Of a stretch of DNA of 16,596 bases, positions 10,432-16,596 are shown in pieces (positions within the stretch are counted from its first letter, which is position 1; every line of letters starts with the position of its first letter). The DNA is taken from positions 1 to 16,596 of the forward strand of contig JANTQF010000525.1 in assembly GCA_032988165.1 (NCBI GenBank), in the 5' to 3' direction. The notes beneath the pieces were generated by a model. That model searched no databases. It had not been told where the DNA came from and saw only the letters and a program-made list of their open reading frames with translations. The position numbers were made by a program, and so were the translations under genes. Source of the DNA: Emmonsiellopsis sp. PD_33. Taxonomy: Eukaryota > Ascomycota > Eurotiomycetes > Onygenales > Ajellomycetaceae.

Positions 10432-11194
10432 TCAGTGGGGTAGGTGTTAAAAGTATCGGCCTTAGATACATGTTTGGGGGGGCGTACAAGACCCGATAAA
10501 TAGGCCTGCGGAATCCTAATTGATTGAGCAATTGATTGATGGCTTTATTTGTTTTTCTCTTTATATTGGGGAGGGGATATATATAATCGCATGATCGCCT
10601 TCGCCCGCGCTCCAGCGGCCCTTTTATAAGGTAGAAATTCTTGAAATCTCTGAGTGAGCTGGTGATATCTTCGGGGGCAATTGCAGACGACGATATTTGA
10701 TGCCACGGAATCCGCGGGAAACCACCGCCCATCACTATTAATCTACCCTCTACCCCAACACGAACATTTTAACTCACCCGGAGAAGACACGGCGCTCTCG
10801 AGAGATAATAATTCCACTTTCATTTACTCCGTACGGGCGAGAGAGCGGCCGGGGCCAAGTTTTGCGCATTCCACGGAAACCACGGAGTCCACGGAGTCCG
10901 GAGATCTATCCCCCTATCCCCCTATCATAAATACTAGCGAACCACCAAACTCAGAACTTCCCAGCGAAGAAATTCGAGTGCGACAGATAATCCGTTACTT
11001 CTATTTACGCGTCCTTGAATCTGAGCAGATTTCAAAGGGTCCAATTGGTTTTTATTGCTTTGAAGCGGTTGCGACATGTCCGGGGTCGAGGCAAGCGCCC
11101 GCTCGGCGGGCCAAAGGTATAGCTTGTCCCTTAATATTCTTACGGCTTATTCTATCATTCCATACGGGGAATATTATGGATATATATATTGATT
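10432..11194 (+). promoter_or_regulatory. upstream region of the sterol reductase gene
   Basis: Non-coding DNA before the reductase start. It contains three 9-bp tandem units of the CCACGGAGT type (10871-10897), which create a CGG-N3-CCG inverted half-site pair at 10892-10900, and a CCGTACGG palindrome near 10833. CGG half-sites are the usual contacts of Zn2Cys6 factors, so this is a plausible binding area. A 175-codon plus frame through the region (10681-11208) has no domain and is not called. A TATATATA stretch lies at 11181-11188. Confidence 0.4.
10871..10897. repeat. 9-bp tandem repeat (CCACGGAGT type) x3
   Basis: Units CCACGGAAA, CCACGGAGT and CCACGGAGT follow each other without a gap, about 300 bp upstream of the reductase start. 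The last unit plus the next bases form CGGAGTCCG, an inverted pair of CGG triplets. Confidence 0.75.
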
Positions 11195-11208
11195 ATGATA
11201 CGCAGTGA
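11176..11208 (+). promoter_or_regulatory. 10-codon uORF overlapping the reductase start
   Basis: An ATG at 11176 opens a 10-codon frame that stops at 11208, beyond the reductase ATG at 11195 and in another frame. If transcripts start upstream of it, it would reduce translation of the reductase. If transcription starts inside the AT-rich stretch just before 11195, it is irrelevant. Confidence 0.35.
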
Positions 11209-12803
11209 ACTCCAGCACCGGAAAAGCGCACACAAGAACGGGGTTGGCAACGGCGTCAAACAAGAACCAACGCAAGCGACGACGGGCTCCAACCACAAGA
11301 TCGATGAAGAACCCCAGTTCGAATTCGGCGGAGCTCTGGGTGCCACTGCGATCATGGTCGGCTCTCCGATTCTCATGTACTACTTGTACCTCGGGGCGAT
11401 GTTCTACGACGGCCAATTCCCCAAGCCAGCAGAGGGACAGAGTTTCAGCGCATTCCTCGCCCACCTCGTTGATCTGATAGGCACCCATGCCTTCCCACAT
11501 CGCAAGGCGTGGACAATATACTGGACGCTCATGGTATTCGAGGGGGCGGGATATATGCTTCTTCCTGGAATTTATGGCAAGGGGAAACGCCTGCAGCATC
11601 TCGGTGGTAAGCAGCTGGATTACTACTGCTCGGCGATCTGGGCGTGGTATGTTACCATCGCAGTGGCTGTTGGGTTGCATGTGTCGGGCCTGTTCAAGTT
11701 ATACACCCTCATCGATGAATTTGGACCAATAATGTCCGTCGCCATCATTTCTGGTATACTGTGCTCCTTTATTGCCTACTTCTCGGCATTGGCTCGAGGG
11801 GCACAGCATCGGATGACGGGTTCATTCCTTTATGACTTTTTCATGGGAGCGGAACTGAACCCGCGTCTGTTTGGGTTGCTGGATATCAAGATGTTTTTCG
11901 AAGTCCGGATCCCTTGGTACTTCCTTTTCCTTTTTACTTTGGGAGCAGCTTTCCGCCAGTATGAGGAGCTTGGATATGTCTCAGGGGAGGTTGGCTTTGT
12001 TCTTATGGCCCATTTTCTTTACGCAAATGCGTGCGCAAAGGCCGAAGAGCTCATTATCACTTCCTGGTATGGTCGCCAGCTCAGCTTTTGTCATGCTTAT
12101 TTACTAACGCATGTATGTAGGGACATGTACTATGAAAAACTTGGTTTCATGTTGACCTTCTGGAATATGGCCGGTGTTCCTATGACGTACTGCCATTGCA
12201 CGATATACCTCGCGAAAAACGACCCGTCCAAATATCACTGGAACCCATGGGTACTGCGTGCGCTCACCGTGGCCTATCTCTTCGTGTACTGGGTATGGGA
12301 CACGAGTAACAGCCAGAAGAACTGCTTCCGCTCCCAGGAGGACGGCACCCTAGTGGATCGCAAAACATTTCCCCAGCTCCCATGGAAATATGTGAAAAAT
12401 CCAGAAGTGATCCGCACCGATGCAGGATATTCGATATTGTGCAGCGGGTGGTGTAAGTAGTATTTCGAATGTTCCCCTCTCCTGTCTTCTACTTCCGCTG
12501 ACAATGGAATATGCTGCAGTTGGAATGGCTCGCAAAATCCATTACAGCTGCGATATCTTCTTCGCGCTTTCCTGGGGTTTCGTCACCGGCTTCGATTCCC
12601 CTTTCCCCTGGTTCTACCCGGTTTTCTTCATCGGGATGATTACACATCGGGCAAGACGAGACATCCATCGCTGCCGACAGAGATACGGGGCTGCGTGGGA
12701 AGAATATGAGCGACGTGTTCCCTATTTGCTCATTCCGGTAAGAAAGTTAGGACCTCCTGTATGGTATCGTATCTATGCTGATCCAAGATAGTATGTCATC
12801 TAA
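11195..12803 (+). CDS. erg4: ERG4-type sterol C-24(28) reductase
   Basis: Four exons (11195-12066, 12121-12452, 12520-12737, 12792-12803) encode 477 aa, about the usual Erg4 length. By family knowledge the enzyme sits in the ER membrane and uses NADPH to reduce the C24(28) double bond of ergosta-5,7,22,24(28)-tetraenol, the last step to ergosterol. Sterol-reductase signature 1 is GSFLYDFFMGAELNPR (209-224). WNMAGVPMTYCHC at 304-316 is Erg4-like. Signature 2 is ITHRARRDIHRCRQRYG (about 442-458), with Arg for the usual Lys before YG. The protein ends IPYVI, the canonical Erg4 tail, and has several hydrophobic membrane segments from about residue 45. The start is the ATG at 11195; the frame is open five bases further but with no earlier ATG. 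Fungi often carry more than one ERG4; small differences (AKAEEL, CSGWF) would fit a secondary paralogue, but this is inference. Confidence 0.95.
12067..12120 (+). other. reductase intron 1 (54 nt, in-frame, no stop)
   Basis: GTATGG donor, TACTAAC branch site, TATGTAG acceptor. Splicing rebuilds the conserved SWDMYYEK segment. The intron is a multiple of three and has no stop, so retention would add 18 residues instead of truncating the protein. Confidence 0.93.
12453..12519 (+). other. reductase intron 2
   Basis: A 67-nt intron with GTAAGT donor, CTGAC branch site and CTGCAG acceptor. Splicing joins GWF to GMARKIHY, matching the Erg4 family's GWYGLARKIHY. Unspliced, the frame stops at once (TAG at 12458-12460). 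Confidence 0.93.
12738..12791 (+). other. reductase intron 3 before a 12-nt terminal exon
   Basis: GTAAGA donor, GCTGAT branch site and GATAG acceptor, 54 nt. Splicing adds TAT GTC ATC and a TAA, giving the family-typical C-terminus IPYVI. Without splicing the protein would end in about 16 unrelated residues. Confidence 0.9.
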
Positions 12804-13176
12804 GGGTTGGTTTCGCATGGGTTCACGCTGGTCGAACGTGACATCGCGTTCTTCATATTGTCGTGGTCCTTTAACACAGGCTCTATCGCACCGTAGCTGT
12901 CAAATGTATGATGGTGCAATGTTCTGGTGGGTTAATGGCGTACTCTGTAACAAAACATAAATTAGTTAATGATATGGAAGTTTTCACTTGTGGCAAAACG
13001 AGATAGTCCCAGAATGTGGTTATATAAACAATAGAACAATGCGCTGACATACCGGCCATGAATGAAGATACGCATTTAAAACGTGACTGATATAGACTGT
13101 GAGAAATAAATGGTAGTCATAAATGTCGCCACCTGCGTCTTAGCCGCTCTTATATATTCAACACATCGCCGTCAAT
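12804..13176. other. convergent intergenic region
   Basis: 373 bp between two tail-to-tail genes. AT-rich, no coding frame; it should contain both 3'UTRs and polyadenylation sites. Confidence 0.6.
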
Positions 13177-15632
13177 TCAACCTATACTTTGAGACGGGAA
13201 GCTAAGATTCAGCATATCCGTACCGGGCCTGTTAGTTCCCAAGAAATCATTCAAAAACAGCGAAACATCCGCACTGTCCATGTTGAAATCATGCATCCCC
13301 TCCGGCCAAGCAATATCCGGAAGGGCAATTTGAGTCTGCCCGTCCGTAACAAACGGTAGCACAAGCGAGCCATCATCATGGTGTTCAAGGCCGCTCAGAG
13401 TTTGCCGCGATCCGATCAGGGCTTGCGCGATGGTGAGGAAGGCTCTGCATATTTCATAGAGGTGGTTTGATCCGCGGGATAGGTCTTTGACTAGTTCCAG
13501 TGAACCCACTGTCTCTTTGAGGAGGGAGAGGCCCTCCGTGTCTGTCGTGGCAATTGCGTGGGTAAAGACTATGACGAACGGGGTGAATGAAGGGTATAGT
13601 AGGATCCTGGGAATGATTAATTGGTCTGAATGATTGGATTGTAGGGGTAGATGATAAGGACTGACCAGTTCACGTATTCCGCCTGCTTGTAGCTGTTCCG
13701 GTCGCGGAAGTATGGGAAGCATCTCAGATGACTCTGCAGGCCAAGTTTAGCCGCCTCGAGACAATTGGTGCTTATGGCCATGACATTTGGCGATGTTTGG
13801 GCGCGATAAATGACCGTTAACACAGAGTACGTGATAAATTCCGCGCAGGCCGTCATGCCTTGCAGAGAGTCGGCATAGTAGCCACCACTGACGTCAATCT
13901 GGAGGGAGATATAGTCAGTAATGAAGCACAAGGTAACAAACAGAGCAAGCCACCATACCATAAGTAACTCATTTCGCACTTCGATTAACTCAGAAGATAG
14001 TTTTTCCATGGTCTGGAGTTTTTCTTCGGGCGACAGTCTGGATGCCGAAACAGAATACAGTTTGTCATACACTCGACCCTGGATCGCCGAGAATTTTATG
14101 ATTACGAGAGCCATTAAGTCCCAAGGCCTTTGTCGCGGATTGATCGAGGGGGTGAATAACTCTGCGTCAATATCATGGTCTTGGAAGTGGGAGGTGCGGC
14201 CCAAGTTGAGGGAGAGATTTTTATCAATCATGTAAAGCCGCCAGAAGACGTGTCGCTTTTCTTCTGCCACCGAGAACGGGTCGATATTTAGAACTGAGTT
14301 TCGATGATACCCCATGCTCTGGCACATATTAAAGGCGATGGAGAGATAGGTCCAGCAGAGTGGGAGGTTTGATTCCTCCTGGGCTTTAATCACCTTTTTG
14401 TGGGAGAAAATTTAGCCTCGACTGTATGTAAGTAGGGGGGGTGGGACTTACACCAATTAGTAAGGCCTGAACCTTTTCTAGAGTCGGGTTGACAATCATA
14501 TCATAGGACTTCAGACCCAGCCGGAAGCTTTTCTCGCAGAGATCCGCATATAATGTGCAATCCGAGTCCGCGAGGGTGGCATCTCCAAGGTGGTGATAAT
14601 CCCGAATGATATAGTAAAGCAGACCATGCATCAGAGTTATCGATCCTGCCGGAATTGGCTCCGATGGAAAATAAACTTTCTGACAAAGTCGCTCAATTTG
14701 CAGGTAATCTCGCCATGAGTTGTTGACGAGATAGAAAGGAGGTTGGTCTAGAAGCAAAATTAGTATCTAAGGTTTCTCGGACGGAACTAGGTATATATGA
14801 CCTTTAATTTTCTTTATTAGAGCAACCACAAATGCTACAGGAGGAAGATTGAGGTTGGAAGGATTTATATCTAGGCCTTCCGTGGAAAGATGTGTTTCGT
14901 GCGGTGACGTTGACGATAGATGGTGTTTATCGAGGTTGCTTTTCAGCGAAAGCAGGGCATTGTGAACGTTCTCACCAAGCTCATTTCTTGCTACTCTCGA
15001 AACCGAGAGATCAGCCGCCTTTTTGGCAAGTAGTGTAGCAGTACCAAACGACGACTGCCCTTCAAAAGCCGCTGTTGGAACTTCCGAAGAATATTGGTCA
15101 GACGATGGAGGTGTCAAAGTCCTCGACGGAGACTGCGAGGTGACGGAATGACGGGATAGCTCCCGAACATCCTTCTCAAGAGAAGAAAGACGATCTAGTA
15201 TTCGTTCCAAGTTCCTTTCCCTAACCAACTGAGCACAGATAATTCCTTTAGTGATATTTATACGGTTCACATACTGTTGACTCGGAGAACCCACGCGGGG
15301 CCGGGGTCGATGCTCTGCAGCCCTCGAAGAGGCCGCCTGGCAAGAAATGCCGAGGGTCTTACAGCTCGAGCACGGAAGGGCCTTGTCGCATTTAATCTGT
15401 ATGAAAGTCAGACTTCAATCGTCGTCATGACTTCTTTAAAGATAGTTCTTCTTTAACCCCAAGCTATCCGCTGAAAACATAGGGTAAGGGTCCCACCTTT
15501 CTCAATCGGCAGTTTTCGCACTGATGGCAATGTTAGTAAGTTAAATTAAAGCTATATAAAACACACAAAAGGGGTTAACATTACAGCTCGTGAACGGAAT
15601 GACCGTGGAGCGCCAATGGCGTTGTTTGGCAT
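13177..15632 (-). CDS. Zn2Cys6 fungal transcription factor
   Basis: Seven exons (15585-15632, 15497-15520, 14802-15396, 14452-14747, 13959-14393, 13666-13898, 13177-13606) total 2061 nt and 686 aa, with all phases consistent. The N-terminus MPNNAIGAPRSFRSRA leads into a perfect C-X2-C-X6-C-X5-C-X2-C-X6-C cluster (C17, C20, C27, C33, C36, C43) that binds two zincs and reads CGG-type DNA. A charged, coiled-coil-like stretch (LERILDRLSSLEKDVREL) follows. The middle is a fungal-specific transcription-factor domain: LCQKVYFPSEP, LMHGLLYYI, LCWTYLSIAFNMCQSMGYHR and EEKRHVFWRLYMIDKNLSLN, in the order known for the family. The tail is acidic (NMDSADVSLFLNDFLG) and could be an activation region. A 42-nt in-frame segment (15229-15270; GTGAAC...CTCAG) may be a further intron, giving 672 aa. 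Its targets are unknown. Confidence 0.93.
13899..13958 (-). other. transcription factor intron 5 (60 nt, in-frame, no stop)
   Basis: GTATGG donor, TACTGAC branch site, CTCCAG acceptor. The length is a multiple of three with no stop, so retention would insert 20 hydrophobic residues within the regulatory domain. Confidence 0.85.
15397..15496 (-). other. transcription factor intron 2
   Basis: A 100-nt intron with GTGGGA donor, CTGAC branch site and ATACAG acceptor. It splits the zinc cluster between Lys24 and Ile25; removal gives exact spacing of all six Cys. Confidence 0.88.
15521..15584 (-). other. transcription factor intron 1
   Basis: GTAATG donor, TACTAAC branch site, ATCAG acceptor. It places the codons for the first two zinc-binding Cys in a 24-nt exon. 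Splicing gives SRACENCR, the expected start of the cluster. Confidence 0.88.
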
Positions 15633-16101
15633 TTTCGACGTGGTTATGCAGAGCTTTAAGGGGGGTAAGTTCCTGAAGTCGGGTTCAACAAACAATAATT
15701 TTTAGCGGAGATGGATAGGTAACTATTTAGGATTGGGCTGCGCATTCAACTTCTGCGGCATATGCTCATAGAAATAAACCAATCACAGTGTCGGGCCGAA
15801 GGAAGGATGAAGCTGTGAGAATTTGGTAGATTATTATTTTGGTCATCAATTAGTTAGCGCCGCTTAACTCCGCTCCGGCTAGTGAGCAGCTTCACTTCGT
15901 ATCATTAGGGGGATTTCCATGCCGCCCTCCTATGTTCCGTCAGGCCATACTATTCGCAGCCACTCATCGTGAATATTGGAAGAGGAAAAGCAAGATGATA
16001 GGCTAGAAAGGATTGTTGGATTGTTGGGGGTATTTTTGGGGATCCCTGATTGAAACCACATATCTCTCTTCTCTCTTCTCTCTCTTTAAATAGAAATATG
16101 G
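15633..16101. promoter_or_regulatory. upstream region of the transcription factor gene
   Basis: AT-rich, non-coding. A 25-nt CT tract (16063-16087) lies about 430 bp upstream of the start and reads as GA-rich on the gene's strand. Several CCG/CGG triplets near 15858-15885 could be Zn2Cys6 contacts, with no clear paired site. No gene is seen. Confidence 0.4.
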
Positions 16102-16109
16102 GAAAATAT

Positions 16110-16155
16110 GGGGATGGATAAATACACGGTAGACTTCGCTAAATACACGGTCAAA
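16110..16155 (+). repeat. left terminal inverted repeat of the MITE
   Basis: Begins GGGGATGGATAAATACACGG and contains two direct copies of TAAATACACGGT (16119-16130 and 16140-16151), 21 bp apart start to start. Confidence 0.93.
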
Positions 16156-16451
16156 AAAACCACTAAATTAAAACAAGTATAGCTTATACATCTGATTACA
16201 TATAATACCCAGGGCTAGGCAGCTTGGTGTACTGCAGCACTGAACTCTTTCCACCCACTTATTACTCTTTCTCTAGCTACTGGATAGGGAGATAGCATGG
16301 CCACTGGGTTCCCTAGGGACTATCTACTGGGAACATGCATACTCCATGCTCATACTGGATCTTAAATAGAGGTAGGGAAGGGCAAGTGCCTTACACAGAT
16401 CTGTCCTGCCCATAACAGAATCATACATACATAATATTACTAGTGCCTTCA

Positions 16452-16497
16452 TTTGACCGTGTATTTAGCGAAGTCTACCGTGTATTTAGCCATCCCC
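16452..16497 (-). repeat. right terminal inverted repeat of the MITE
   Basis: Read on the minus strand it begins GGGGATGGCTAAATACACGG and carries the same two 12-mers at the same spacing as the left end. Confidence 0.93.
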
Positions 16498-16523
16498 GAA
16501 AATATCGTGCAGAATGAAGCGTA

Positions 16524-16548
16524 ACGTGACCTCACGTGATGTCACGTG
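16524..16548. promoter_or_regulatory. three ACGTG cores at 10-bp spacing (two CACGTG E-boxes)
   Basis: ACGTG begins at 16524, 16534 and 16544, exactly one helical turn apart; the last two are full CACGTG palindromes (16533-16538 and 16543-16548). CACGTG is the recognition site of bHLH and some bZIP regulators in fungi. The array lies 19 bp outside the MITE's right target duplication and probably belongs to the promoter of a gene beyond the window. Confidence 0.6.
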
Positions 16549-16565
16549 CACCCCATCAAAAATCT

Positions 16566-16596
16566 TGGGGTCGTAGGGGGTGGTAGGGGTGGTAGG
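16566..16596 (+). other. G-rich run at the window end
   Basis: Runs of four, five and four G with TGGTA-type spacers, cut off by the window end. Three runs of at least three G are visible; whether a fourth follows cannot be seen. Confidence 0.5.

Larger units (their letters stand above)
16102..16505. mobile_element. MITE with 46-bp inverted repeats and 8-bp target duplication
   Basis: The element proper is 16110-16497 (388 bp). The left end (16110-16155) and the reverse complement of the right end (16452-16497) match over 46 bp with one mismatch at position 9. The octamer GAAAATAT flanks both ends (16102-16109 and 16498-16505) as a target-site duplication. The interior has no coding capacity, so the element depends on a transposase made elsewhere. 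Eight-base duplications are typical of the hAT superfamily; Merlin and P elements also make them, and the GGGGATGG terminus is not a classic hAT end. The near-identical ends suggest fairly recent movement. Confidence 0.92.

Noticed and set aside
10681..11208. 175-codon plus-strand frame before the reductase
   Set aside because: No domain, contains tandem promoter repeats, and runs out of frame into the reductase start; better explained as promoter/5'UTR.

Overview
This window is fungal nuclear DNA from a filamentous ascomycete. The evidence is short introns (42-100 nt) with GT...AG ends and CTRAY-type branch sites, a velvet-family VeA regulator, an ERG4-type sterol reductase and a Zn2Cys6 transcription factor. 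The VeA sequence resembles those of Eurotiomycetes (Aspergillus/Penicillium relatives or nearby orders). The genus cannot be fixed from the window.

Layout: 1-1540 is AT-rich, non-coding 3' flank with a (GT)n microsatellite. 1541-3303 (minus) is veA: two coding exons, 565 aa, plus a probable 5'UTR intron that carries a 21-codon uORF. 3458-7252 is a long gene-poor stretch with the veA promoter, CCAAT boxes, palindromes and simple repeats. 7253-10431 has no intact gene, but the minus strand holds unusually open, protein-like frames interrupted by stops and frame changes; I read these as one or more decayed or unannotated genes of unknown family. 11195-12803 (plus) is a complete ERG4-type sterol C-24(28) reductase, 477 aa, with three introns and a 12-nt last coding exon. 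13177-15632 (minus) is a complete seven-exon Zn2Cys6 factor, about 686 aa, convergent with the reductase and 373 bp from it. 16102-16505 is a non-autonomous DNA transposon (MITE): 46-bp terminal inverted repeats (one mismatch), 8-bp target duplication, 388 bp long. Right beside it lie three ACGTG cores spaced exactly 10 bp apart, two of them full CACGTG E-boxes, then G-rich sequence to the window end.

How the genes relate: VeA is the light-responsive scaffold of the velvet complex, which controls development and secondary metabolism. The reductase makes the last step of ergosterol synthesis. The factor's target is unknown; its tail-to-tail position next to the sterol gene suggests a link but does not prove one. 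No new multi-gene system is evident. The best leads are the MITE with its internally phased repeats, the E-box array, the decayed minus-strand coding region, and introns that are multiples of three without stops.
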